A DNA stretch of 46,464 bases from Arthrobacter antibioticus (GTDB lineage: Bacteria; Actinomycetota; Actinomycetes; Actinomycetales; Micrococcaceae), in NCBI RefSeq assembly GCF_030063205.1, contig NZ_JASISQ010000007.1:170972-217435 (forward strand), given 5' to 3'. The translations under genes and the position numbers were made by a program. The notes beneath the pieces were generated by a model. That model was not told where the DNA came from, ran no database searches, and saw only the letters and a program-made list of their open reading frames with translations. Shown piece by piece: positions 37,130-46,464 of this stretch; within the stretch, counting starts at the first letter, position 1, and each line of letters begins with the position of its first letter.

Positions 37130-38176
37130 ATGCAGTCGTCAGACAGGGCGGACCGCACCAAGGACAAGTACGAATACTGCATCAAGAAGTACATCGCACC
37201 CGCCATTGGAGAAGTACGTGTCAGTGAGGCCACTTCCGGCGTCATCGACAACTTCATCCGTAAGCTTGTTGAAGACGTCGGCCCCTCAACGGCCAGGAGC
37301 TGCGGTGCCGTCATGTCTTGGATGTTCAAAGTCGCCCTTCGCCACGATGCCATCACCGTCAATCCTGTCATCGGTGTTTCGATTCCGAGGAACAAGACCA
37401 CCAAACCGCAGGCTCTGGATGCCGCGCAATACCAAGATCTACGGGACAAGCTCATTTCGTGGGAAACGGCCCCAGCCCTCGGACGGCCCCGCACCCAGGA
37501 ATTGCATGAAATCGCCGATTGCCTCATCGCGACTGGGGCACGGCCAGGTGAGCTCTTTGCGCTCACTTGGGATGACATTGCCTTGGAGGCTGAACCGCCG
37601 ACAGTTTTCATCAACGCCACGGTCATCCGAACCAGCGCCGGTGGAGTTCGGATCCAAGACCATCCCAAATCCCAGCACGGTATACGCCACGTCACCGTTC
37701 CAGACTTTCTGGTGGAACAGCTGCGGGAACGCAAGCAGCGTCAAATAGAATCTGGGGTGCCAAATCCACAGAACCTGGTATTTCCGTCGTCAACCGGCAC
37801 GGTTTGCGACGCCAACAACATTGGCAAGCTGTGGCGCAAGGTTGCGGACTCACTGGGATACGAGTGGGTGACTTTGAAAACCTTTAGAAAGGCCAATGCC
37901 ACCCTCATCGCCAGAGCCTTCGGTCCAGAGGCTGCGGCCTATCAAGCCGGCCACTCCAAGGTCTCCATGACCCAGGAGCATTATATTGAGGAGCTTCGCG
38001 AGGCGCTCGACACCAGGTCTGTCGTGGATGCGTTCAAACCGAAGGACAGGGCCGGACAAGCTCACCCAGAGGAGGATGAAGTGTCTCCTACACCGGAAAC
38101 GCAGGAGCCTGAACAAGCTCTACCAGACGAGGAGGACAAGACAGAAAATGATGAAAAGGATGACCCAAAAGTATGA
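37130..38176 (+). CDS. tyrosine integrase, catalytic frame (5' part frameshifted)
   Basis: 348 residues from ATG 37130, though the true protein probably starts at 36876 in another frame. It contains the core-binding domain (1-95) and the catalytic domain with R138, K180, the box K250-T-F-R253, H275 in AGHSKVS and the nucleophile Y285 in EHYIE. The usual His of the HxxR box is Lys here, a change tolerated in some recombinases. The last 45 residues are very acidic. It ends about 80 bp from the tRNA-Thr gene, so it is the element's own integrase for that site. If only the truncated form is made, arm-site binding would be lost and activity doubtful. Confidence 0.8.
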   Translation: MQSSDRADRTKDKYEYCIKKYIAPAIGEVRVSEATSGVIDNFIRKLVEDVGPSTARSCGAVMSWMFKVALRHDAITVNPVIGVSIPRNKTTKPQALDAAQYQDLRDKLISWETAPALGRPRTQELHEIADCLIATGARPGELFALTWDDIALEAEPPTVFINATVIRTSAGGVRIQDHPKSQHGIRHVTVPDFLVEQLRERKQRQIESGVPNPQNLVFPSSTGTVCDANNIGKLWRKVADSLGYEWVTLKTFRKANATLIARAFGPEAAAYQAGHSKVSMTQEHYIEELREALDTRSVVDAFKPKDRAGQAHPEEDEVSPTPETQEPEQALPDEEDKTENDEKDDPKV

Positions 38177-38192
38177 GTTAAGTATGAGTTAA
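38171..38192 (+). repeat. tandem 11-bp repeat at the integrase stop
   Basis: GTATGAGTTAA occurs twice in a row, covering the integrase stop codon. It lies between the integrase and the tRNA attachment site and could be part of attP arm DNA or chance duplication. Confidence 0.4.
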
Positions 38193-38200
38193 GCCGAAAA

Positions 38201-38218
38201 TGGCCCCTTTCGGGGCCA
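38201..38218 (-). terminator. hairpin with T-run on minus strand
   Basis: TGGCCCC and GGGGCCA form a perfect 7-bp stem with a 4-base loop. On the minus strand it is followed by TTTT, so it could end transcription of the tRNA-Thr gene. It could also act for the integrase from the other side, but there is no T-run on the plus strand. Confidence 0.55.
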
Positions 38219-38256
38219 CTCTCACATCCAAAATCCCTGTAAATCCGGGCTTTTTG

Positions 38257-38330
38257 GGCCCCCTGTCGGATTCGAACCGACGACCCCCGCTTTACAAGAG
38301 CGGTGCTCTGGCCAGCTGAGCTAAGGAGGC
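38257..38330 (-). tRNA. tRNA-Thr (anticodon TGT), integration site of the element
   Basis: A full cloverleaf is visible on the minus strand: acceptor GCCTCCT pairs with AGGGGGC, the anticodon loop is CTTGTAA (TGT, threonine ACA codons) and the T-arm is GTCGG-TTCGAAT-CCGAC. No CCA is encoded. The 3' end faces the integrase, as when an element inserts into the 3' part of a tRNA and restores it. The matching copy of the tRNA end at the far boundary is not in the window. Confidence 0.95.
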
Positions 38331-38539
38331 AAACGCAATCAAGCGCTAGACAAGGCTACCGTACGCCTTGCTGAAAATGAAAATCCGCACCCTCTGCACA
38401 GGATCAGCCTAGAACAGGAAGTTGCGCAGAGTCAGCTCAAACCGCCGCAAAAACAAGGTGCCGCGCCCGCACCCGGCGAGCGCAGCACCTAGCTAAACCC
38501 AAAACAGAAACCCAAAACAGAACTTAAGACAGAACCAAC

Positions 38540-39445
38540 CTACTTCTTGGCGTCCAGCACCTTCGTTGTGAAAGCTGCAAAGTCCTTATCGGTCTCCGGC
38601 ATCCACTGCTGGCCGTCAACAAAGACGGTCGGTGTGGCACTGACACCGGCGGCTCCGGCAACTGCTCCGGCGTAGGCAACGAACGGGCGGAACGTCTTCT
38701 CGCTAATGCAGCTGCTGATATCGGCCGCACCAGCTTCGGTAGCCAGCTTCTCCAGCTTGGCGTTATCCAGGCCCTTGCTGTTTTCAGCAGGCTGGTTGGT
38801 GAAGAGGGAATCGACAAACGCCTTGTACTTATCCGGGGACTGATCAACCACGCATGACGCAGCGGCCGCAGAGCGTGAGGAGTAGTTGGTGCCGGAAGAG
38901 AAACGGTCCAGGAACGGCAAGGCCCGGTATTCCACGTTCACCTTGTCTGTACTGCGCAGCTCATCAAGTCCGGGGCCGTAGTTCTGCTCAAAGCCGTTGC
39001 ACGCGGGGCACATGAAGTCCAAGTACACCACTACCTGCGCAGGCTTACCGGATGCGGATGCCTTGATGCCAATCGCGGCAGGATCGGCCACGGTGGTAGG
39101 CCGCTCAGCAGGCTGCTCAGGAACTGAAGTGATATCAACAGTCTTTTCAGTGGTGGTCGGGGCAACAATGGCCCCGTCCTTGCTCACCGTGACACCACCG
39201 TAAACGTTGGCGTTGGCAGGCACCGCGCCGGCATCTGCCACAGGCTCATTGGCCTTGGTGGTGTTGATAACGATCAAGGCAATGATGATGATGACCGCAA
39301 TGACGCCCAACAAAACGCCACCACGAATCAGCCAACTGTTGCGCTTTTGGTTTTTCAGCTGTGCATCACGAATAACTTTTGCCTTTTCACGGGCAGCTGC
39401 CGTGCGCTGAGCATTTGTCATCCGCGGTTCGTTTTTAGAGCTCAT
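38540..39445 (-). CDS. membrane-anchored DsbA-like thiol-disulphide protein
   Basis: 301 residues. A charged cytoplasmic N-terminus and one transmembrane helix (about 39-61) precede a linker and a DsbA-type thioredoxin domain with C146-P-A-C149. The C-terminal part carries VSATPTVFVDG, the cis-proline loop (TP) of the fold, and a further pair of cysteines that may form a structural disulphide. It belongs to the actinobacterial thioredoxin-domain proteins that act outside the membrane in disulphide formation or repair. It is divergent from otsA and is the first chromosomal protein gene beyond the tRNA. Confidence 0.88.
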   Translation of the reverse strand: MSSKNEPRMTNAQRTAAAREKAKVIRDAQLKNQKRNSWLIRGGVLLGVIAVIIIIALIVINTTKANEPVADAGAVPANANVYGGVTVSKDGAIVAPTTTEKTVDITSVPEQPAERPTTVADPAAIGIKASASGKPAQVVVYLDFMCPACNGFEQNYGPGLDELRSTDKVNVEYRALPFLDRFSSGTNYSSRSAAAASCVVDQSPDKYKAFVDSLFTNQPAENSKGLDNAKLEKLATEAGAADISSCISEKTFRPFVAYAGAVAGAAGVSATPTVFVDGQQWMPETDKDFAAFTTKVLDAKK

Positions 39446-39679
39446 AGTTCCTCAAGTCTTTGGGCATGAAAAAGGCCGTTCAACGGCAAGTCCTCCATCA
39501 TCCTAAATGAATAACCTTGGAAGTAGCCGTATAGAACCGTCACGCCCACCACAGGCACGAACAAACCACAAACAAGACACGAACAAAGCCAGCACAACCA
39601 CAAGTCATTAGACACAGGACCGATTTCTTACCACACGCTAAACTGGACCAAAGTGTAGATCTACTTATGGGAGTTGCAC

Positions 39680-41131
39680 GTGCCAGTCGATTCGATCAGT
39701 AATCCTGTCCACCATCCGGGCAGTTCCGACTTCATTGTCGTCTCAAACCGACTGCCCGTGGACAGGGTCCCGGCTGAAGAGTCAGAGGACGGCTGGCGGC
39801 GCTCCCCTGGAGGCCTTGTCACCGCCCTTGCCCCCGTCATGGCTACCCGCGATGGCGCATGGGTTGGTTGGCATGGCGCTCCGGATGAAACTCTTGAGCC
39901 CTTCCACCACGGCAATATGGACCTGGTTCCGGTGCCTTTGTCCGAAGAAGAAGTGGAGCTCTACTATGAGGGCTTCTCCAACTCCACGCTCTGGCCGCTC
40001 TACCACGACGTTATTGCCCCACCGGAATTTCACCGCACCTGGTGGGATGCCTACCGAACGGTCAATCACCGCTTCGCCCAGGCCGCTGCGGACACCGCCG
40101 CACCCAACGCCACCGTGTGGGTGCAGGATTACCAACTTCAGCTGGTTCCGCGCTATCTGCGCCAGCTGCGCCCCGATCTACGCATTGGCTTCTTCAACCA
40201 CATCCCATTCCCTCCCCCGGAGATCTTTGCCCAGCTTCCTTGGCGCAAGGAAATCATCACTGGATTATTGGATGCTGACCTCATCGGTTTCCAGCGCGCC
40301 AGCGATTCAGCGAACTTCCTGCGCTCAGCCCGGCGTTTTGTTGGTGCCGGCGTCAAGGCTGCCCAGGTCCAGATCAAGGACAATGACGGCAAGGTGGTGC
40401 ACATTTCCCGTGCCGCACCGTTCCCCATCTCCATTGACGTGGGTCAGATCAAGGCACTTGCGGCTAAACCTGAGGTCATTGCCCGTGCCAAGCAAATCCG
40501 CGAGGATATGGGCAATCCAAAGACTATTCTGCTCGGCGTGGACAGGCTCGATTACACCAAGGGCATCACCCACCGGCTCAAGGCTTATGGCGAACTCCTT
40601 GCCGAGGGGACCATCAAAGTCCAGGATGCCGCACTGATTCAGGTGGCCAGTCCCAGCCGCGAGAGGGTGGAATCCTACCGCCTGCTCCGTGAGGAAGTTG
40701 ATGGCATGGTGGGCCGGATGAACGGCCAGTTCGACACCATCTTGAACACCGCCATCCGCTACCTGCACCACAGCTACCCTGTGGAGGAAATGGTTGCCCT
40801 GTACCTGGCTGCCGACGTCATGCTTGTCACCTCTCTGCGTGATGGCATGAACCTGGTGGCCAAGGAGTACGTTGCCGCCCGCAGCGACAACACCGGCGCC
40901 CTGGTGCTCAGTGAGTTCACCGGCGCCGCTGACCAGCTCAAGTCAGCCCTCTTAGTGAACCCGCATGACATTGACGGTCTCAAGGGCGCCATTGTGCGGG
41001 CCATGAACCTCTCCCCCGCCGATTCCAGCCGCCGCATGCGTGCCATGCGCCGGCAGATCCTCTCGCACGACGTCCAGCGCTGGAGCGAGGAATTCCTAGC
41101 CACCCTCCAAACGGATGCCGTTCAGGTATGA
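39680..41131 (+). CDS. otsA: trehalose-6-phosphate synthase OtsA
   Basis: 483 residues from GTG 39680, with GGGAG six bases upstream; a TTG two codons earlier directly abuts that site. It is a GT20 glycosyltransferase: SNRLPVD near the N-terminus, WVQDYQLQLVP, HIPFPPPE, GVDRLDYTKGI and the SLRDGMNLVAKEY nucleotide-sugar site are all intact. It makes trehalose 6-phosphate from UDP- or GDP-glucose and glucose 6-phosphate. Its stop overlaps the otsB start (ATGA), so the two steps are translationally coupled. In actinobacteria the product serves in stress protection and as a compatible solute. Confidence 0.97.
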   Translation: MPVDSISNPVHHPGSSDFIVVSNRLPVDRVPAEESEDGWRRSPGGLVTALAPVMATRDGAWVGWHGAPDETLEPFHHGNMDLVPVPLSEEEVELYYEGFSNSTLWPLYHDVIAPPEFHRTWWDAYRTVNHRFAQAAADTAAPNATVWVQDYQLQLVPRYLRQLRPDLRIGFFNHIPFPPPEIFAQLPWRKEIITGLLDADLIGFQRASDSANFLRSARRFVGAGVKAAQVQIKDNDGKVVHISRAAPFPISIDVGQIKALAAKPEVIARAKQIREDMGNPKTILLGVDRLDYTKGITHRLKAYGELLAEGTIKVQDAALIQVASPSRERVESYRLLREEVDGMVGRMNGQFDTILNTAIRYLHHSYPVEEMVALYLAADVMLVTSLRDGMNLVAKEYVAARSDNTGALVLSEFTGAADQLKSALLVNPHDIDGLKGAIVRAMNLSPADSSRRMRAMRRQILSHDVQRWSEEFLATLQTDAVQV

Positions 41132-41970
41132 GTCTGCCCACCGATCTGCGCGAGGCCGTCCTCACCCTTGCCCAAACCCCGCACCTGCTCCTTGCCCTGG
41201 ACTTTGACGGCACCATGGCCCCTCTCGTCAGCCGAGCCCAGGACGCCCGCCCACTCCCTGGCTCTGCCGCAGCCTTTGCCGCACTAGCCACTTTGGAAGG
41301 TACGACGACGGCACTCATCTCAGGCCGGGCACTGGCAAGTTTGCGTCTGGTTGCCTCCCCTCCGCCACCAACATTGTTGGTTGGCAGTCACGGCGCGGAA
41401 ACCTGGTGGGGGCCCAACTCTCCTGCCCTGGAACTCGCCCCAGCCCAGGAAGAGGCGTTGGCGCATGCCCGCGCCGCGGTTGCCAGCGCCGTCAGTAGCT
41501 TTCCCGGCACCGTCGCGGAACAAAAGCCGGCCGGCGTCGTCCTGCATTACAGGCTGGCCAGCGACACCGATGGGCAGGCCGCCGTCCACCGCGTCAGGAC
41601 AGCACTGGATGGTGACCCCGCGTTCCACATCACCACCGGGAAAATGGTGTTGGAAATTTCGGTACTCAACGCCAACAAGGGTGAGAGTCTTACCGCACTG
41701 CGCACCTTTAGCGGTGCAACGGCAACCTTCTTCGCCGGCGATGACGTCACGGATGAGCACGCCTTTGCCGCACTGCAACCCGGAGACCTGGGTGTGAAAG
41801 TGGGCCCCGGGGACACCTCAGCCGCCTTCCGCATCCCGGATGAGAGCGCACTGCCTGAGCTCTTGGAACTACTCCTGGAAACCCGCTCACGCACACATCC
41901 GGCACAGTACCCAAACACAAACGTCAGCACAAACGCCAGCGCAAACCCCAGCGGATTCCCGGGCGGCTAA
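41128..41970 (+). CDS. otsB: trehalose-6-phosphate phosphatase OtsB
   Basis: 280 residues. HAD-type phosphatase with DFDGTMAPL near the N-terminus (nucleophile Asp) and GDDVTDEHAF near the C-terminus (Mg2+ binding). KGESLTALR carries the conserved Lys. It removes phosphate from trehalose 6-phosphate to release trehalose. It is co-translated with otsA. The last 25 residues are Asn/Ser/Pro-rich and look disordered. Confidence 0.95.
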   Translation: MSLPTDLREAVLTLAQTPHLLLALDFDGTMAPLVSRAQDARPLPGSAAAFAALATLEGTTTALISGRALASLRLVASPPPPTLLVGSHGAETWWGPNSPALELAPAQEEALAHARAAVASAVSSFPGTVAEQKPAGVVLHYRLASDTDGQAAVHRVRTALDGDPAFHITTGKMVLEISVLNANKGESLTALRTFSGATATFFAGDDVTDEHAFAALQPGDLGVKVGPGDTSAAFRIPDESALPELLELLLETRSRTHPAQYPNTNVSTNASANPSGFPGG

Positions 41971-42136
41971 CCCTAATCACACCAACGTGACGCCCGCCAT
42001 GGGGAACTGGGCGCAAATGTGTCATACTTCATATGTTGGCTTATGCGCTGCCTTGTCAGTGCGCGGCTAATGCTTTGAAAAACCATTCACTTGAGGATCG
42101 TTCGGCACGTACCTGCCGATGAAGGGATTTATTGCT

Positions 42137-43240
<1,104 letters not shown>

Positions 43241-43270
43241 TCGCTACCCGCTCCTTTGGGGCAAGAATTT

Positions 43271-43324
43271 GCGGCGCGGTTGCCTCCTGGATTTTTTCCA
43301 GCAGGCAGCCGCGTCGCTCCTTTT
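43271..43324 (+). terminator. rho-independent terminator after ABC ATPase gene
   Basis: A long imperfect stem joins 43271-43291 to about 43297-43317 across a short T-rich loop and is followed by CCTTTT. It ends the ATPase transcript before the DUF4032 gene. Confidence 0.8.
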
Positions 43325-43340
43325 AAGAGAGACTTAAGTT

Positions 43341-44708
43341 ATGACTGAGCATCCCGGCGCCAATTGGAACAACGAACCCACAGACTTTGAGCAGATTGGT
43401 AAGTTGCCGCGTAAGAGTGTGCCGCCGGCACAGGTGATGGGTTCACTGAACATCACCGCGGCCACCACGGATCCAGGTCTGCTTGATCTGCCCTGGCATA
43501 TCAAATTAGAGGAATGGCCGGCCGCGAACTTGGCTGCCCTGCCCCGCGGCATTTCCCGGCACGTGGTCCGCTTTGCCCACCTTGACGGCTCCGTCATTGC
43601 CATTAAGGAAACCTCGGAGCACGTAGCCAAGCATGAATACCACATGCTGCGTAAACTGGCCCGGCTGGATGTGCCCTGCGTGGAGCCTGTCGCTGTGATC
43701 AGTGGGCGCACCACCCCCAACGGTTCACCGCTTGATCCGGTGCTAGTTACCCGGCACTTGAAGTTCTCCATGCCCTACCGCGCTTTGTTCTCACAGAAGC
43801 TGCGCCGGGATACCCTCACCCGTTTGATCGATGCCCAGGCCCTGCTGTTGGTGCGTCTGCACCTGGTGGGTTTCTACTGGGGAGACGTTTCCCTCTCCAA
43901 CACCTTGTTCCGCCGCGACGCTGGCGCCTTCGCCGCTTACCTGGTGGATGCCGAGACGGGCGAGCTCTACCCCGATCTCTCCACTGGACAGCGTGAATAC
44001 GATCTTGAAATTGCCCGCGTGAACATTGCCGGGGAGCTGATGGATCTACTCGAAGGGGGGCTCATTGAGGAGAAGGTGGATCCGGTGGCCACCAGCGAGC
44101 TGATCATGGACAGCTACCGCCGCCTGTGGGCAGAGTTGACGGAGAAGGAGTCCTTTGAGCTCGGGGACCGTTGGCGTGTGGGCGCCCGCATCCGTCGCCT
44201 GAATGATCTGGGCTTTGATGTTGAGGAGTACGCCATTAAAACAACTCCTGACGGCTCTACTATTCAGCTCCAGCCTAAAGTGGTCGACGCCGGGCACCAC
44301 CAGCGCCGCTTGCTGCGCCTGACCGGTCTGGACGCCCAACAAAACCAGGCACGCCGTCTGCTCAATGACATGGACTCATTCCGCAATGATGTTTCCCCGG
44401 ATAAGGATGAGGAGATCAGCGCCCACGAGTGGGTCAGCACCATCTTTGAGCCCATAGTCCGCTCTATTCCGCGTGAGCTGGGCGGGAAGCTGGAACCAGC
44501 CGAGGTGGTTCATGAGGTCCTGGAGCACCGCTGGTACAAGTCTCAGCAGGAGGAGCGCAACGTGCCCCTGGCCGAGGCTGTGCAGTCTTATGTGGATGAC
44601 ATCTTGCGTTTCCGCCGGGATGAGGATGCCATCATGCTCAGCGATGATACGGCCACCATCAAAATGCTAGAAGGCGGTGTCCTCCCCGACGCCGACTTCG
44701 AAGACTAA
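43341..44708 (+). CDS. DUF4032 protein, kinase-like fold
   Basis: 455 residues. The N-terminal about 250 residues resemble a lipopolysaccharide-kinase/aminoglycoside-phosphotransferase fold: AIKETSEHVAKHEY holds the ATP-site Lys and Glu, YWGDVSLSNTLF is a variant catalytic loop with Asp and Asn, and YLVDAETGEL supplies the metal-binding Asp. The C-terminal part is the actinobacteria-specific DUF4032. The protein is common in Micrococcaceae and substrate is unknown. It stands alone between a terminator and the convergent oxidase gene, with its own weak AGAGAG start signal. Confidence 0.85.
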   Translation: MTEHPGANWNNEPTDFEQIGKLPRKSVPPAQVMGSLNITAATTDPGLLDLPWHIKLEEWPAANLAALPRGISRHVVRFAHLDGSVIAIKETSEHVAKHEYHMLRKLARLDVPCVEPVAVISGRTTPNGSPLDPVLVTRHLKFSMPYRALFSQKLRRDTLTRLIDAQALLLVRLHLVGFYWGDVSLSNTLFRRDAGAFAAYLVDAETGELYPDLSTGQREYDLEIARVNIAGELMDLLEGGLIEEKVDPVATSELIMDSYRRLWAELTEKESFELGDRWRVGARIRRLNDLGFDVEEYAIKTTPDGSTIQLQPKVVDAGHHQRRLLRLTGLDAQQNQARRLLNDMDSFRNDVSPDKDEEISAHEWVSTIFEPIVRSIPRELGGKLEPAEVVHEVLEHRWYKSQQEERNVPLAEAVQSYVDDILRFRRDEDAIMLSDDTATIKMLEGGVLPDADFED

Positions 44709-44710
44709 CC

Positions 44711-44857
44711 CGACGCTCGCTCACTCCACGTCGCCTTTTTCTCGACGCTCGCTCACTCCACGTCCACAAATGACGAACGCTCCTGCAGTGACTGCTTTCA
44801 CAAGCGCAGTTACTGCAGGACCGTTCGTATAAACACGACGTGGAGTGAGCGAGGGTC
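44711..44857. repeat. nested palindromic intergenic repeat
   Basis: The spacer between two convergent genes holds two direct copies of CGACGCTCGCTCACTCCACG plus two further bases (44711-44732 and 44743-44764), an inverted copy with one mismatch (44837-44857), and an inner imperfect inverted repeat (44772-44795 with 44803-44828, ACGAACG ... CGTTCGT). The second copy, inner repeat and inverted copy fold into a hairpin of more than 100 bases. It may act as a bidirectional terminator or belong to a REP/MITE-type family in this genome. Confidence 0.75.
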
Positions 44858-46242
44858 TAGGGGATGGCCTTGCCAGGATTCAAGATGCCTTGCGGGTCTA
44901 AGAGCGCCTTGATGCTGCGTTGCAGCTCCAGCACCTCCGCCGACTGTTCCAGGGGCAGCCACCGCAGTTTGTACTGGCCGATCCCGTGTTCACCTGTAAT
45001 GGTGCCGCCTAATTCAAGCGCCTTATCGATCGATTCATCCAACGCATCGTTGAGGGCCTTGATACTCGCAGCATCCATCCCTGGCACCGAGAACGTGGGG
45101 TGCAGGTTGCCATCACCGGCGTGGGCAATCACGTGCAATTGAACACCGTGGCGGTCAGCCATCTCTTCAAGGGCAGTGATGTAGTGCACCAGCTGTGACC
45201 GCGGAACAGCAACGTCTTCTCCCACACGATTTTCCGCGTCCACATCTAGCCCGCGGTTATTCCGTCTCAAGTCAACGAGACGTTGCGCCTCCATGGGGTC
45301 CTCCCGGCTGACCATGCCACCGATTTCTTCAAGGACTTCTGCAGCTACGGATTCCTCTAGTTCAGCCGCTAGACCGTCGAATTGAATCAGTAATAATGCT
45401 GTGCCGCGGCTGGAGAGCTTTGTCCCGTTGCGGAAATCTAGTTCCTTGAGAGACGGCCCGTCCAGGAGTTCAAGAATGCACGGCTGCACGCGGGCTGTCC
45501 CCAGAGCCAAAACACCTGCAGCCGCCGACTGTACATCCGGGAAGAATACGGCCAGTGTCCGCACAATGCTTGGGAGGTACTTCAGCCGGAGGGTTGCACC
45601 AACAACAATGCCCAGCGTACCTTCAGAACCTACGAAGAGACTGGTCAGATCGTAACCCGCAACACCTTTGAACGTCCTGTGACCTGTATGGATCAGGGAC
45701 CCGTCTGCCAGCACCACGTCAAGTGCCAGCACAGCGTCACGCGTAACCCCGTACTTGGCGCAGCGCAGACCACCTGCATTGGTGGCAATGTTCCCCCCGA
45801 TGGTGGAGATCTTGTAGCTAGCCGGATCTGGTGCAAACATCAGCCCAAATTCGCTCACCGCCGCATTCAAGTCTCCGTTGATCACCCCGGGTTCAACACG
45901 AGCGATCTCATCGGCCGCATTGACCTCTAGAATCGTATTCATCCGCGTCAGGTTCAACACCACTGAGCCGGAGGTGGCGTGAGCTCCGCCAGAGACACCG
46001 GTGCCGGCGCCCCGTGTCACCAACGGGACATTATGGGCTGCAGCAGCCCGCACTACGACTTGGACATCGGCCACGTTTTCCGCCCAGATAACAGCAACTG
46101 GTTCTTGGTAGTCCGTTACGGGCCCCTGGTCGACGGCGTATGTCTGCAGGTCCGCTGTGGCCACGCTAAGTTGATTCTCGCGGAGGGACTCTCGCAGCGC
46201 AGCTGCAAACTCTTCATTTAAGTGATGTTCCTGTACAGCCAT
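44857..46242 (-). CDS. FAD-linked oxidase, GlcD/D-2-hydroxyacid dehydrogenase family
   Basis: 461 residues. The N-terminal FAD-binding domain shows TRGAGTGVSGGA and IGGNIATNAGG, then SEGTLGIV. The C-terminal substrate domain has HAGDGNLHP (metal/substrate His) and GEHGIGQYK. This is the vanillyl-alcohol-oxidase-type fold of glycolate oxidase subunit GlcD and of D-lactate or D-2-hydroxyglutarate dehydrogenases, which oxidise 2-hydroxy acids to 2-oxo acids. No GlcE or GlcF gene is adjacent, so it is probably a stand-alone dehydrogenase. The exact substrate cannot be told. ATG 46242 has AGGAC close upstream. Confidence 0.92.
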   Translation of the reverse strand: MAVQEHHLNEEFAAALRESLRENQLSVATADLQTYAVDQGPVTDYQEPVAVIWAENVADVQVVVRAAAAHNVPLVTRGAGTGVSGGAHATSGSVVLNLTRMNTILEVNAADEIARVEPGVINGDLNAAVSEFGLMFAPDPASYKISTIGGNIATNAGGLRCAKYGVTRDAVLALDVVLADGSLIHTGHRTFKGVAGYDLTSLFVGSEGTLGIVVGATLRLKYLPSIVRTLAVFFPDVQSAAAGVLALGTARVQPCILELLDGPSLKELDFRNGTKLSSRGTALLLIQFDGLAAELEESVAAEVLEEIGGMVSREDPMEAQRLVDLRRNNRGLDVDAENRVGEDVAVPRSQLVHYITALEEMADRHGVQLHVIAHAGDGNLHPTFSVPGMDAASIKALNDALDESIDKALELGGTITGEHGIGQYKLRWLPLEQSAEVLELQRSIKALLDPQGILNPGKAIP

Positions 46243-46342
46243 GTCCTGCAGAGCCTTCTTTCAACGCCGGTGTGTGCCATTTTAGTTGAGGCTGTTCATT
46301 CTCTGCACACTGTGCTCTTTTGTGGAGGGGTGTTAAATGAGG

Positions 46343-46381
46343 GAGGCCCCGCACCGTGTGGTGTGGGGCCTCGACCTTTTT
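46343..46381. terminator. terminator between 5S rRNA and FAD oxidase
   Basis: GAGGCCCCGCACC and GGTGTGGGGCCTC form a 13-bp stem (one G-T pair) around a GTGT loop, with TTTTT on the plus-strand side. On the minus strand it lies just after the 5S gene and very likely ends the rRNA operon transcript. Confidence 0.8.
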
Positions 46382-46387
46382 ATGTGT

Positions 46388-46464
46388 TGTCCGGCGGTGT
46401 CCTACTCTCCCACATCCTCACGAATGCAGTACCATCGGCGCTGTGGGTCTTAGCTTCCGGGTTC
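46388..46464 (-). rRNA. rrf: 5S rRNA, 3' part, cut by window end
   Basis: The minus strand reads the conserved 3' two thirds of 5S rRNA, from GAACCCGGAAGCTAAG through GGTACTGCA to GAGAGTAGGACACCGCCGG. The 5' part, and presumably 23S and 16S, lie beyond the right end. It points leftward into the terminator at 46343. Confidence 0.95.

Overview
The window comes from an actinobacterium with a fairly high G+C content, most likely a member of the Micrococcaceae close to Arthrobacter. This is an inference from the chromosomal genes at the right end (otsA-otsB, a MsmK/UgpC-type ABC ATPase, a DUF4032 protein, 5S rRNA) and from the Actinobacteria-type conjugation genes. No search could be run.

From about 1 to 38.25 kb the window holds most of an integrated conjugative element. 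Its right end abuts the 3' end of a tRNA-Thr(TGT) gene (38257-38330, minus strand), next to a tyrosine integrase. The left end is not in the window. The transfer module includes a MobF relaxase with a helicase half (10432-13983, plus), preceded by a zinc-finger/coiled-coil partner and an inverted-repeat cluster that could be oriT. A long minus-strand series runs from about 33.2 to 20.6 kb: a sigma-like factor, a VirB8-like protein, a lytic transglycosylase/NlpC-P60 protein, a two-TM VirB2-like protein, a TrbL/VirB6-like protein, an SCO6880-like protein, a VirB4-like ATPase, a coupling protein, a DUF4913 protein and an ArdC-like antirestriction protein. The control region (33.4-36.9 kb) holds small winged-helix, XRE-like and AlpA/Xis-like DNA-binding proteins.

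The cargo is mainly phage defence. The left 9.2 kb is a four-gene, translationally coupled minus-strand operon: a RecB/Cas4-like nuclease with a probable Fe-S cluster, an SF1 helicase, a type III-like (beta-class) methyltransferase and a type III-like Res helicase-nuclease. I regard this as the best candidate for a poorly described system. A second island (14.6-20.4 kb) has a Ser/Thr kinase-UPF1-like helicase fusion overlapping a phospholipase D-like gene. This is the architecture of a type I Mokosh system, and a HEPN-like/zinc-ribbon protein lies directly downstream. A lower-GC, four-TM membrane protein gene (29151-30170) sits in reverse orientation inside the transfer operon and looks like later cargo.

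Right of the tRNA lies ordinary chromosome: a DsbA-like membrane-anchored thiol protein, otsA-otsB (trehalose synthesis), a sugar ABC ATPase with a clear terminator, a DUF4032 protein, an elaborate palindromic intergenic repeat, a GlcD-like FAD oxidase, and the 3' part of a 5S rRNA gene entering from the right on the minus strand.
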